Below, piece by piece: positions 52,827 through 61,603 of a DNA stretch of 64,000 nt. Both the position numbers and the translations under genes were made by a program. Where the stretch lies: positions 3,032,506 through 3,096,505 of the forward strand of contig OX638316.1 in the NCBI GenBank assembly GCA_951812525.1. Reading direction: 5' to 3'. The DNA comes from an uncultured Poribacteria bacterium. GTDB taxonomy: Bacteria; Poribacteria; WGA-4E; WGA-3G. Numbering within the stretch: position 1 is the first letter of the stretch; each line of letters begins with the position of its first letter. The notes beneath the pieces are model-generated. The model ran no database searches and was not told where the DNA came from. It saw nothing but the letters and a program-made list of their open reading frames with translations.

Positions 52827-52901
52827 CGGGGCGTAGCGCAGCCCGGCTAGCGCGTCTGCTTTGGGAGCAGAAGGTCGGAGGTTCGAATCCTCTCGCCCCG
52901 A
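52827..52901 (+). tRNA. tRNA-Pro (anticodon TGG)
   Basis: Acceptor CGGGGCG/CGCCCCG, anticodon stem TCTGC/GCAGA around TTTGGGA, T-arm GGAGGTTCGAATCCTCT. First gene of the cluster. Confidence 0.94.
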
Positions 52902-52930
52902 CTCAAAACAGAATAAGGTTTTTAACACAA

Positions 52931-53004
<74 letters not shown>

Positions 53005-53037
53005 CTTTTCATACTGTTCAAGGCAGCGGCAACGTGT

Positions 53038-53110
53038 GGTGGATGTAGCTCAGGGGTAGAGCACTTGACTGTGGATCAAGTGGTCGTGGGTTCAAATCCC
53101 ATCATCCACC
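53038..53110 (+). tRNA. tRNA-His (anticodon GTG)
   Basis: Acceptor GTGGATG/CATCCAC plus an encoded extra G (53038) opposite C73, the identity feature of tRNA-His. Anticodon stem CTTGA/TCAAG around CTGTGGA; T-arm GTGGGTTCAAATCCCAT. Confidence 0.94.
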
Positions 53111-53121
53111 TTCATTCGTAT

Positions 53122-53155
53122 CCGGGGTCCCTCCTGTTGCTGGGAAGGGCGTCCA
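53122..53155. repeat. CCGGGGTCC repeat, copy 1
   Basis: Starts ccggggtccctcctgttgct and ends gggaagggcgtcca. It shares its layout (ggggtccc ... gtt ... gggaaggg) with 60228-60263 and 60389-60420. It lies between tRNA-His and the tRNA-Lys remnant. Confidence 0.7.
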
Positions 53156-53177
53156 GTTGAATACGGATATCAATAGG

Positions 53178-53207
53178 GGTTGAAGGTTTGGTTCCTTCAC
53201 GGCGCAT
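53178..53207 (+). pseudogene. tRNA-Lys 3'-end remnant
   Basis: 30 bases, starting ggttgaaggtttggttcctt, match the T-arm and 3' acceptor strand of tRNA-Lys (53338-53368) with two differences. The 5' half is missing. Confidence 0.75.
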
Positions 53208-53295
53208 CTCTAATGAGTACAGGGGACCTATCGCCCCATAGTTAAGGGTGGATGCGTGTAGGATGTGTCTCCCAGATTAAGGGTAGACAACAGGC

Positions 53296-53368
53296 GCGCC
53301 GTTAGCTCAATTGGCAGAGCATCTGACTCTTAATCAGGCGGTTGAAGGTTCGATTCCTTCACGGCGCA
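53296..53368 (+). tRNA. tRNA-Lys (anticodon CTT)
   Basis: Acceptor GCGCCGT/ACGGCGC, anticodon stem TCTGA/TCAGG around CTCTTAA, T-arm GAAGGTTCGATTCCTTC. A remnant of its 3' end lies 160 bases upstream. Confidence 0.95.
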
Positions 53369-53430
53369 TTGCTTATAATAGAGGACGAATGTAAGGCAAA
53401 GATAAATTTTGTTGCGTGCGGTCAAAATTT

Positions 53431-53515
53431 GGGCGGGTGCTGGAATTGGTAGACAGGATAGACTTAGGATCTATTGGGGTTACGCCTCGTGAGGGTTCAA
53501 GTCCCTCCTCGCCCA
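53431..53515 (+). tRNA. tRNA-Leu (anticodon TAG)
   Basis: Acceptor GGGCGGG/CTCGCCC with one G-T pair, anticodon stem ATAGA/TCTAT around CTTAGGA, a long variable arm (GGGTTACGCCTCG) and T-arm GAGGGTTCAAGTCCCTC. Confidence 0.94.
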
Positions 53516-53787
53516 TAGTCGCAAGTTTTAGTCAGGACAGTCGTTTATAGCAGAAAGCATTTCTAAGGCAATAATTCTCTCTTAAGTTCCATTTTTCGAG
53601 TTTGGTAGTACTTAATAGCCGAAACTTTTTGCTTTTATAAGTATTATCAAATTTTTCTATCGTTTGCTGTAAACGTGGTGTCTAATTAACAGGTTGCCTA
53701 TTTTGTGAAGTGTGTTAGTTCGCGTTTTGGTAGGATCCAATAGAGAGCGAACTGTGATTTAAAGTATCCGGACTTTGTAGTCTCGGC

Positions 53788-55107
53788 ATGAGGACAAAAG
53801 ATTTGAAAGTTCAAATTGAAAGGTTGGACGCCACGCGAGTTCGTCTGGACATAGAAGTTCCTCCTGACGACGTTAACGCAGCGTTGGCAGAAACTTATGA
53901 GACGTTGCGGTCGCAAGTCTCTATACCTGGTTTTCGCAAAGGACGCGTCCCTGTAGCAATCCTTAAATCTCGATTCCCCGAGTATGTCAGCACCGAAGCT
54001 GTTCGGTACCTCGTCGCTCCTGCTTACGAAGAAGCAATTGATAGAGAAAAACTAAATCCACTTGCCCAACCTACTTTTGCACCTCCACTCCATGAATTAC
54101 AGGTTAAAGAAAATGAACCGTTCACGTTTTCAGCCACGGTGGATATCCGCCCCAGTATCAGTCTGCCGAATTACGATGAACTCGAAGCGGATAAAAGTCC
54201 GGTTGATGTGCCTCGTGAAGATGTTGATACCTATATTACACGGTTACAGGAGCAATCTGCGACCTACGAGCCTCTTGATGTTGAACGTCCAGTCGAAGAA
54301 AATGATTGTGTGCGTGTGGACTGGGAATGCCTACTCAACGGTGAACGCATAGACACTGAATCGCGACAAGACATTGACATAGAACTCGGTATCGGCGCAA
54401 TACACGAGAAGCTTGAACAGACGCTGCTTGGCATGCAAATTGGGGATACAAAATCTGTGGATATTGAGTTTCCAGCAGAACACAGTCTCGCTGAACTTGC
54501 TGGTAAATCGGCACAATATGAAGTTACACTGCACGCCATCACGCAAAAGCAACTTCCTGATTTAGATGACGAGTTCGCAAAGGATCTTGGATATGAGAGT
54601 TATTCTCAGCTTTATGGGTTAATATGGAATAACCTTGTTGAAGAGGAGACCAGCCTACAGGTCGACAAGCAGAAAACAGAATTATTGGAGCAGCTCATCG
54701 AAAAGATTGATATTGCCATTCCTGAGCCGTTGGTCGATCAGTATGTGCAACAGACCCTTCTGAATGTCAGACAGCAGTTAGAAAATGAACATAGGACGCC
54801 AGAAGAGGCTGGGATTGACCTGGATGCACTACCCACTGAATTGCGGAAAGATGTCATTCAACAGACGAAGCAGTCATGGATTTTTGAGACTATAGCCGAG
54901 AAGGAAGGCATTTCTGTATCTGACGACGAACTGGAGTACGAGATTCGGCGTGCTGCCGAGCAACAAAATCGCGATGCTCAAAAATATGCTGCGCTCCTCA
55001 AATCAAGCAATCGATTAGAGGATTTCCGCGGGCAGCTACAACACGAAAAAATCTATCAGTTCCTGATTAACCGGGCATCTGCCAAACAGTCGCTGATAAT
55101 TACTTGA
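53788..55107 (+). CDS. tig: Trigger factor
   Basis: 439 residues. Ribosome-bound chaperone and peptidyl-prolyl isomerase. The N-terminal ribosome-binding loop is PGFRKGRVP (signature GFRxGxxP), followed by the FKBP-like domain (residues about 155-240, ENDCVRVDWECLLNG) and the long helical C-terminal arms. ATG at 53788 has no good site; a TTG at 53803 is preceded by GAGGA and would give a start LKVQIERL that resembles other trigger factors, so the start is unsettled. First of tig-clpP-clpX-lon, a common order. Confidence 0.94.
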   Translation: MRTKDLKVQIERLDATRVRLDIEVPPDDVNAALAETYETLRSQVSIPGFRKGRVPVAILKSRFPEYVSTEAVRYLVAPAYEEAIDREKLNPLAQPTFAPPLHELQVKENEPFTFSATVDIRPSISLPNYDELEADKSPVDVPREDVDTYITRLQEQSATYEPLDVERPVEENDCVRVDWECLLNGERIDTESRQDIDIELGIGAIHEKLEQTLLGMQIGDTKSVDIEFPAEHSLAELAGKSAQYEVTLHAITQKQLPDLDDEFAKDLGYESYSQLYGLIWNNLVEEETSLQVDKQKTELLEQLIEKIDIAIPEPLVDQYVQQTLLNVRQQLENEHRTPEEAGIDLDALPTELRKDVIQQTKQSWIFETIAEKEGISVSDDELEYEIRRAAEQQNRDAQKYAALLKSSNRLEDFRGQLQHEKIYQFLINRASAKQSLIIT

Positions 55108-55161
55108 GGGCACCAGTAGCCTTCATCTCCTAAAAAAAACTATCGTAGCAAAACAAAAAAT

Positions 55162-55764
55162 ATGAATCTGATACCTGTCGTCGTTGAACAGACAAGCCGG
55201 GGCGAACGGTCATACGATATTTATTCTCGCCTGCTTGAAGATCGTATTATCATGATTGGGACTCCCATTAATGATGATGCCGTTGCCAACATCGTAACAG
55301 CACAGATGCTTTTCCTTGAGGGAAAAGATCCAGATGCCGACATTGTGCTCTATATTAACACTCCGGGTGGTTCTGTTTCTGCCGGTTTGGCGATTTACGA
55401 TACAATGCAATACATCAAAGCAGATGTACAAACTTGGTGCTTGGGGAGAGCCTACAGTATGGGTGCTATCTTGCTCGCTGCAGGTGCTCCGGGCAAACGC
55501 TATGCGCTGCCGCATGCGAAAGCACTTATTCATCAACCAATGGCAAACGGCATTGGGGGGCAAGCTTCAGATATCAGTATCCATGCGACGGAAATTTTAC
55601 ATGAGCGAGATCGGCTGTACACTATTTTGGCCAAACATACGGGTCAAGACATTGAGAAAATTGCCGTTGATGCCGACAGAGATTTTTACATGACTGCGGA
55701 ACAGGCACTTGAATATGGCTTGGTTGATCAGGTTGTTACGCAACGTGCCATCCAGCAGGATTGA
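55162..55764 (+). CDS. clpP: ATP-dependent Clp protease proteolytic subunit
   Basis: 200 residues. Serine protease that forms 14-mers and degrades proteins fed by ClpX. Catalytic triad: S99 in [15 protein letters not shown]124 in LIHQPMANG, and Asp in ADRDFYM near 174. The conserved [14 protein letters not shown]-type start ([11 protein letters not shown]) is present. The serine loop reads GRAYSMGA where GxAASMGA is common. It follows tig by 54 bases and precedes clpX by 58 bases. Confidence 0.96.
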   Translation: MNLIPVVVEQTSRGERSYDIYSRLLEDRIIMIGTPINDDAVANIVTAQMLFLEGKDPDADIVLYINTPGGSVSAGLAIYDTMQYIKADVQTWCLGRAYSMGAILLAAGAPGKRYALPHAKALIHQPMANGIGGQASDISIHATEILHERDRLYTILAKHTGQDIEKIAVDADRDFYMTAEQALEYGLVDQVVTQRAIQQD

Positions 55765-55822
55765 AGTATAATTCTTACACCTTACAGTTATTGAGCCTAT
55801 CCACAGGAGAGGAGAAATCCGT

Positions 55823-57322
55823 ATGTCACAATCCAGCCATCGTGAGTTGTTCTGTTCTTTCTGCCAAAGGGATAGTACACAAGTTCGGCGCCTCCTACAA
55901 GGCAGAGAAGCAAATATTTGCGTTGAATGTATTGTCCGGCTGTCAGCATCTACTGCAGAAGATGCTGCTTGTGCATTTTGTAGGCGCGATAATACAGAGG
56001 TCGAAAGACTCTTTAATGGCGTTGACGCGAATATCTGTGAAAAGTGTCTCGCTGAGTGTATCGCTGTTTGTAACGACATTCTTGCCCACCAACCAGATGG
56101 TAGTTTTGATGTGTCAATGGAGGAAGATTCAGAGGAACACCACGGAGTTGGTAGCAGACATCGTTCACGCGCAAAAGGTGGACAAGCTCGGGATACTGAC
56201 AGCACGACTGCTCCAGAAACACAAACGCAACAAGAGGCACTCGCACGACCGCCTACCCCTGAAAAAATAAAAACAAAACTTGATGAATATGTAATAGGTC
56301 AAGAAGAAGCGAAAAAGAGTTTATCTGTCGCTGTTTATAACCACTATAAACGCTTACATCATGGCGAAACTACGGATGAAGTTGAATTAGACAAAAGCAA
56401 TATCTTGCTCGTAGGTCCAACAGGTACAGGAAAAACACTACTCGCCCAAACGCTCGCTAAAGTTTTAGATGTGCCATTTGCTATTACCGATGCCACAACA
56501 TTGACCGAAGCTGGCTATGTTGGTGAGGATGTAGAAAATATCATCTTGAAATTGATACAGGCAGCGGATGGTGATGTTGCCCGTGCTGAAACGGGTATCA
56601 TCTATATTGATGAAATTGACAAGATTACACGTAAGTCCGAGAACCCGTCGATTACCCGTGATGTCTCTGGTGAGGGAGTCCAGCAAGCATTGCTTAAAAT
56701 TCTTGAAGGAACGATAGCGAATGTGCCACCGCGCGGTGGTAGGAAGCACCCACACCAAGAGATGATTGAGGTGGATACCACCAAAGTGTTGTTTATCTGT
56801 GGTGGGACCTTTATCGGGTTGGAAAAGGCAATTAAGGACAGGCTCGGAAAACAGAGCATCGGTTTCGGTACTACTATACAATCCAAAAATGAGACAAAGA
56901 TTCATGAGATCCTTGCTCAAGTAACGCCGAAGGATCTCATTAAATACGGTTTTATACCGGAGTTGATTGGACGACTCCCGATTGTCACAACGCTCCACGA
57001 GTTGGATGCCCCGGCGTTAATTCAGATTCTTACTGAGCCAAGGAACGCACTTGTGAAACAATATAGTCATCTTTTGGCTTATGAGGGTGTGGAATTCCAT
57101 GTCGCCGATGCAGCACTAACTGCTATCGCAGATGAAGTGATTGAACGAGAAACAGGGGCGCGCGGGTTGAGAGCGGTTTTTGAAAAAATTATGCTTGATA
57201 CGCTCTATCGGCTTCCTTCGCTTGAAGATGTCGAAGCCTGTCATATTACCGAAGACTCTGTGCGCAAGAGTGAACCACCGCAACTAATCTACAGAAAATC
57301 CGAAGAACTAAAAACTGCGTAG
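55823..57322 (+). CDS. clpX: ClpX ATPase with two tandem zinc-binding domains
   Basis: 499 residues, against about 420 for the usual protein. Unfoldase that feeds ClpP. Two complete zinc-binding domains are seen: C11-x2-C14...C33-x2-C36 and C50-x2-C53...C72-x2-C75, with equal spacing and clear similarity to each other. An Asp/Glu/Ser-rich linker follows (to about 140). The AAA+ core has GPTGTGKT (Walker A), GYVGEDVE (pore loop), [10 protein letters not shown] (Walker B), GGRKHPHQE (RKH loop) and the ClpP-docking IGF loop (KQSIGFGT). See findings for the double zinc domain. Confidence 0.96.
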   Translation: MSQSSHRELFCSFCQRDSTQVRRLLQGREANICVECIVRLSASTAEDAACAFCRRDNTEVERLFNGVDANICEKCLAECIAVCNDILAHQPDGSFDVSMEEDSEEHHGVGSRHRSRAKGGQARDTDSTTAPETQTQQEALARPPTPEKIKTKLDEYVIGQEEAKKSLSVAVYNHYKRLHHGETTDEVELDKSNILLVGPTGTGKTLLAQTLAKVLDVPFAITDATTLTEAGYVGEDVENIILKLIQAADGDVARAETGIIYIDEIDKITRKSENPSITRDVSGEGVQQALLKILEGTIANVPPRGGRKHPHQEMIEVDTTKVLFICGGTFIGLEKAIKDRLGKQSIGFGTTIQSKNETKIHEILAQVTPKDLIKYGFIPELIGRLPIVTTLHELDAPALIQILTEPRNALVKQYSHLLAYEGVEFHVADAALTAIADEVIERETGARGLRAVFEKIMLDTLYRLPSLEDVEACHITEDSVRKSEPPQLIYRKSEELKTA

Positions 57323-57504
57323 TTCTAGTCTTTGTGGACAAACCACTTTGCCGTTTTGGCAAAACTAATAGCATTTCATTCTTAGATAGAAGTGCCATCA
57401 GTATTTCCTTTAAGATATACTTTACAAGTTTAGTAAATAGGGCTTAAGAGCGCACTGATGTCTAAAAAATGCTGGGATTTAACCCTAGCGCTAGGATAAG
57501 AATC

Positions 57505-59946
57505 ATGAACTCGACAGCAACGAAAGAATATGAAACGGTAAGTTTACCCGTTATCTATTTGCCTCCGGATTTTGACACGATCTTTCCGAGGACGAAATCT
57601 GTTTTAAATGTTGCCCGAAAATTGGGCGTTGCGGCGACTCATGCTGCGCTCCGTTCAAAACGGCACGTACTCCTTCTCCACCAAAAAGTAGAATTGGACG
57701 AAGGCGAAGAAGCGATCCCCGAACACCTCCACGCTATTGGTGCTGTCGCGAATATCATTGAATCTTATGAGCCTGGCGACGGCACTATCCGTATTGCTAT
57801 TGCAGCGGAGCAACGCGCCATTGTTCTCCGCTATACCAAGACTGATGACTATTTAAAAGCAGATGTTCAGATTGTTCATGAGGAGATAGGCTTGGCGAGT
57901 ACCGCCGAACCTATCATGAAAGATGCGAGGAAACTTTTCAATAACTACGCTAAAGCCCGACAGAAAGATCAAGGACAAGGCTCACAGTCCCACGCATTGA
58001 CCTCCGATGAAGTTAAACGCTCTATTACGGAACAGGAGGAGCCGGGACATCTCGCTGATACAATCGCTGGATTTCTAAATCTCACAGCACCAGAACGCCA
58101 AGATGTCATTGATGAACTTAACCCTATTAAGCGGCTACAATTGGTCATTCAGTACTTGAAGGACGGGTTGGAGCGGAATGAGTTACGCGATGACATTCAT
58201 AATCAGGTCCGCGAATCGATTCAGAAGACACATCGCGAATTTTACCTGCAGGAGCAGATGAAGGTTATCCAGAAGGAACTCGGTCGCGATGATATCGCTG
58301 AGGTTGACGAGCTTCGGGAGCAGGTGAAAGACGCAGGGATGTCCGAAGAAGCCGAAGAAAAGGCTCTCAAGGAGCTTGATCGGCTCTCACAGATTCCCCC
58401 ACAATCTGCTGAATCCGGGGTCATCCGTACCTATGTTGATTGGATACTCGGACTACCGTGGAAGGAGAGTACTGAACATCAACTCCATCTTCCTGAAGCT
58501 GAACGTATCCTCGATGAGGACCATTATGGGTTGGAGAAACCGAAAGAAAATGTACTTGAATATCTCGCTGTTTTGCAACTCGTTAAACACTTAAAGGGAC
58601 CTATTATCTGTCTCGTCGGTCCTCCTGGGGTTGGAAAGACTTCACTCGGTAAATCAGTTGCTCGCGCCACGGGTAGGAAGTTTGTTAGAATGTCCCTCGG
58701 CGGTGTACGCGATGAGGCTGAAATTCGTGGGCACAGACGCACCTATATCGGTGCGATCCCAGGTCGAATTATCCAAGGGCTCCGAGATGTCAAGTCAAAA
58801 AATCCGCTGTTTCTACTTGATGAGATTGATAAGTTGAGTTCAGATTTTCGCGGAGATCCCGCATCAGCCCTCCTTGAGGTACTGGATCCAGAGCAGAATT
58901 CGACTTTCCGAGACCACTATATGGATATTGCGTTCGACCTCTCTGATGTCATGTTTATCACGACGGCTAACACACGTGTTACGATTCCGCCGCCGCTTCA
59001 AGACCGTATGGAGATCATCGAATTGCCGGGTTACACCGATTTCGAGAAACATAACATCGCTACTTTCACACCGAATGGTCTCATACCGAAGCAGCTTGAG
59101 CGCCACGGGCTTTCATCTGATAACATTGCTTTCACCGACGAAGCCATCTATGAGATGATTCACAAATACACGCGTGAGGCTGGTGTGCGAAGTCTCGAAC
59201 GGACGATCACGACTGTCATGCGAAAAGTAGCGAAAGAAATTGTCACTGAAGAGAAGCCTGACTTCAATATTGAGATAACGCCAGCGAATTTGAGCGACTA
59301 TCTGGGGCCAGCGAAGTGGACACGTACAAAAGCGGAAGAGAGCGACGAAGTTGGAGTGGCTACCGGGCTGGTATGGACGCAGATTGGTGGCGATATTGTT
59401 TCCGTTGAGGCGACAACAATGCCGGGCGAAGGCAAACTCAGTATGACAGGGCAACTGCAGGAAGTGATGCGCGAATCAGTCCAAACGGCTGTCGCTTACA
59501 TCCGATCCCGTGCGGATTCTTTTGGGATCTCTGAAAAACATTTTGAGAAGCAGGATATTCACATCCACATTCCAGAGGGCGCGGTACCGAAAGATGGTCC
59601 GTCAGCTGGTATCACTGTTGCTACTGCTATTCTCTCTGCCTTAACAGGGAAATCTGTCCGAAAAGATGTCGCTATGACCGGAGAGATTACGCTCCGTGGC
59701 AGAGTGCTACCGATCGGTGGCTTAAAGGAGAAGGCACTTGCCGCTTACCGTAACGGTATTTTCGACCTCATCATTCCGGGAGACAACGAGAAAGATGAAG
59801 TTGACATTCCGACTGAGATTCGGGAGGGGATCCGTTTCCATAAAGTCAACGATATGACGCAGGTATTGGAACAGGCACTCAGAGAGCCGATCGTGGAACC
59901 CGAAGTTCCTGTAGAAGTACCGGTTGCCTCCCAACCGTCTGTCTAA
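57505..59946 (+). CDS. lon: ATP-dependent protease Lon
   Basis: 813 residues. Degrades misfolded and regulatory proteins. N-terminal LON domain (from [16 protein letters not shown]), then helical linker, AAA+ module with [10 protein letters not shown] (Walker A) and [10 protein letters not shown] (Walker B), and the protease domain with catalytic Ser in [10 protein letters not shown] and Lys in [12 protein letters not shown]. Start chosen at 57505 because of AGGAT upstream; an in-frame ATG at 57469 lies farther from any site. A gap of 182 bases to clpX suggests its own promoter. Confidence 0.95.
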   Translation: MNSTATKEYETVSLPVIYLPPDFDTIFPRTKSVLNVARKLGVAATHAALRSKRHVLLLHQKVELDEGEEAIPEHLHAIGAVANIIESYEPGDGTIRIAIAAEQRAIVLRYTKTDDYLKADVQIVHEEIGLASTAEPIMKDARKLFNNYAKARQKDQGQGSQSHALTSDEVKRSITEQEEPGHLADTIAGFLNLTAPERQDVIDELNPIKRLQLVIQYLKDGLERNELRDDIHNQVRESIQKTHREFYLQEQMKVIQKELGRDDIAEVDELREQVKDAGMSEEAEEKALKELDRLSQIPPQSAESGVIRTYVDWILGLPWKESTEHQLHLPEAERILDEDHYGLEKPKENVLEYLAVLQLVKHLKGPIICLVGPPGVGKTSLGKSVARATGRKFVRMSLGGVRDEAEIRGHRRTYIGAIPGRIIQGLRDVKSKNPLFLLDEIDKLSSDFRGDPASALLEVLDPEQNSTFRDHYMDIAFDLSDVMFITTANTRVTIPPPLQDRMEIIELPGYTDFEKHNIATFTPNGLIPKQLERHGLSSDNIAFTDEAIYEMIHKYTREAGVRSLERTITTVMRKVAKEIVTEEKPDFNIEITPANLSDYLGPAKWTRTKAEESDEVGVATGLVWTQIGGDIVSVEATTMPGEGKLSMTGQLQEVMRESVQTAVAYIRSRADSFGISEKHFEKQDIHIHIPEGAVPKDGPSAGITVATAILSALTGKSVRKDVAMTGEITLRGRVLPIGGLKEKALAAYRNGIFDLIIPGDNEKDEVDIPTEIREGIRFHKVNDMTQVLEQALREPIVEPEVPVEVPVASQPSV

Positions 59947-60080
59947 TTTCGGATTTTTCTGCATATTTTGGCTGTGTGTAGGTAGGTTGAAGGTACAGCG
60001 TCAAGAAGTTCAAGCAAGATTTACCATGTTGTGTTAATTCAGCATGGGATCGGAATCGGCGTAGTAGGCACGGATAAAAA

Positions 60081-60368
60081 ATGCGATTGGATAAATTTCT
60101 ACAGGTGAGTCGCCTCGTAAAACGGCGGACGATTGCTAATACGCTCTGTAGCAGAGGGGCAGTTAGTGTCAACGGACACAGTGCAAAAGCCGGGAAAATG
60201 CTCGCTATCGGTGATGTGATCCGTATGCCGGGGTCCCCACCCGTTACTGGGAAGGGGCATCCGGATGCGGAGGAGGCTGCTGACCCTGAATATGAGGTGA
60301 TTGAGCTGCCTTCCGGGAACGTCTCGCGTGCCCGTGCCGCAACACTCTATCGTAAAATAAGCCCGTAG
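60081..60368 (+). CDS. rqcP: S4-domain RNA-binding protein, RqcP/HslR-like
   Basis: 95 residues. The S4 domain MRLDKFLQVSRLVKRRTIAN and AVSVNGHSAKAGKMLAIGD matches RqcP, which binds the obstructed 50S subunit during Ala-tailing of stalled peptides. The ending VIELPSGNVSRARAATLYRKI fits the family. Between them, PGSPPVTGKGHPD is an insertion relative to RqcP and coincides with a dispersed repeat (60228-60263). Protein quality control matches the tig-clp-lon block upstream. Confidence 0.85.
   Translation: MRLDKFLQVSRLVKRRTIANTLCSRGAVSVNGHSAKAGKMLAIGDVIRMPGSPPVTGKGHPDAEEAADPEYEVIELPSGNVSRARAATLYRKISP
60228..60263. repeat. CCGGGGTCC repeat, copy 2, inside the S4 gene
   Basis: Starts ccggggtccccacccgttac and ends ggggcatccgg. 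It shares its first half with 60389-60420 and its layout with 53122-53155. It lies in frame within the RqcP-like coding region. Confidence 0.7.
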
Positions 60369-60388
60369 CCTCTATCTCTTGATCGGGG

Positions 60389-60420
60389 CCGGGGTCCCCA
60401 CCCGTTGGTACGGAGGGGCA
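60389..60420. repeat. CCGGGGTCC repeat, copy 3, upstream of pdxA
   Basis: ccggggtccccacccgttgg followed by tacggaggggca. The first 18 bases are identical to copy 2. It lies between the S4 stop and the chosen pdxA start. Confidence 0.7.
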
Positions 60421-60450
60421 ACTGACTCGATCAAGGGAGAGAACCGTGCA

Positions 60451-61584
60451 ATGACTCGCGAAGATGTCCAAATCCGACACAAAGTGGCGGAAACCCACCG
60501 AACAAGTATGGCACCCGATGTAAGTAAACCAAAGATTGGTGTGACGATGGGCGATGCAGCCGGCATCGGTCCCGAGATCATCGTCAAGACACTCGCATGT
60601 AAAAGCATATATTCGGTGTGCCAACCGATTGTCATTGGTAGTCCAGATATTTTTCGGGAGGCGATTGTTCGATTCACGCCGCCTGATGTCCCACAATTAA
60701 AACTCAATATCATCGAAACGCCGGCGCAGGCGATGGCAACACACGGGACGATTGATGTCTTGAATGTCGTTTCGCTGTCGCCACAAGATATTTCCATCGG
60801 CACTATAGATGCCAGTGCTGGTGCTGCTGCTATAAAAGCGATTGAAACAGCGACACATCTTGCGATGGACGGTGAACTGGATGCCATTACAACGGCACCG
60901 ATCTGTAAAGCTTCTATACATCGCGCAGGGATGCCCTATCCCGGACACACAGAGATGCTTGCCGACTTAACCAACACTCCCGATGCGGTGATGATGCTCT
61001 GCACGGCTAGTGCGCTGCTGCCCGAACCTGTTTTGCAGACAACTCGTGTCAAACCAATTTATGACAATGTCTCTCTTGCCGTCGCTTTTGTGACGAACCA
61101 TATTGCCTTGGCTGATGTGCCGAAGCATTTATCTGTGCAACGAATCGTGGATGTTATTTGCACCACTCATCAGGCACTTAAGCGTAGCGGTATTTCTGAG
61201 CCAAGGCTCGTTGTTGCGGCACTGAACCCCCACGCCGGTGAAGAGGGTATATTCGGAAAAGAGGAGTCGCAATTTATCTGTCCGGCCATCGCACAGGCGC
61301 AAAGACAAGTCGGAAGAATAGACGGACCGCTTCCTGCCGACGCACTTTTTGTGAAAGCAATTCAAGGGGAGTGGCATGCCGTTATTGTTATGTATCATGA
61401 CCAGGGCAATATCCCGATAAAGCTCTTGGGCTTCGGTGAGATTGTGAATGTCACCTTGGGTTTACCCATAGTCCGCACGAGCGTTGACCACGGCACTGCG
61501 TTTGACATAGCTGGTAAAGGGCTTGCTAACGCAACGAGTTTGGTAGCAGCGCTAAAGTGTGCTTCACAACTCACAAAGTCGTAG
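60451..61584 (+). CDS. pdxA: 4-hydroxythreonine-4-phosphate dehydrogenase
   Basis: 377 residues. Pyridoxal-phosphate biosynthesis enzyme, or its relative acting on 4-phospho-threonate (PdxA2). Substrate and metal motifs: GVTMGDAAGIGPEI at the start, TTAPICKASIHRAGMPYPGHTEML with His, LNPHAGEEGIFGKEE, VMYHDQGNIPIKLLGF with a metal His, and RTSVDHGTAFDIAGKG. Start chosen at 60451 because of GGGAGAG upstream; an ATG at 60508 directly before the domain is an alternative. A longer frame reaching into the repeat copy was rejected. Confidence 0.92.
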   Translation: MTREDVQIRHKVAETHRTSMAPDVSKPKIGVTMGDAAGIGPEIIVKTLACKSIYSVCQPIVIGSPDIFREAIVRFTPPDVPQLKLNIIETPAQAMATHGTIDVLNVVSLSPQDISIGTIDASAGAAAIKAIETATHLAMDGELDAITTAPICKASIHRAGMPYPGHTEMLADLTNTPDAVMMLCTASALLPEPVLQTTRVKPIYDNVSLAVAFVTNHIALADVPKHLSVQRIVDVICTTHQALKRSGISEPRLVVAALNPHAGEEGIFGKEESQFICPAIAQAQRQVGRIDGPLPADALFVKAIQGEWHAVIVMYHDQGNIPIKLLGFGEIVNVTLGLPIVRTSVDHGTAFDIAGKGLANATSLVAALKCASQLTKS

Positions 61585-61603
61585 ACTCACAAACTTGCAA
61601 ATT

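Noticed and set aside
53178-53368. Integrated phage or genomic island at tRNA-Lys
   Set aside because: The duplicated 3' end is suggestive, but there is no integrase, no phage gene and only 160 bases between the two ends, so at most a scar is present.
55597-56205. 202-codon minus-strand open frame
   Set aside because: Antisense to clpP and clpX, both certain; no domain and a Ser/Arg-rich composition.
57347-57363. Terminator after clpX (TTTGCC-GTTTT-GGCAAA hairpin)
   Set aside because: The stem is six base pairs and no T-run follows, so I did not call it.
60379-60450. Longer N-terminus of PdxA
   Set aside because: The extra 24 residues are a translation of the dispersed repeat at 60389-60420 and have no ribosome binding site, while the ATG at 60451 has one.
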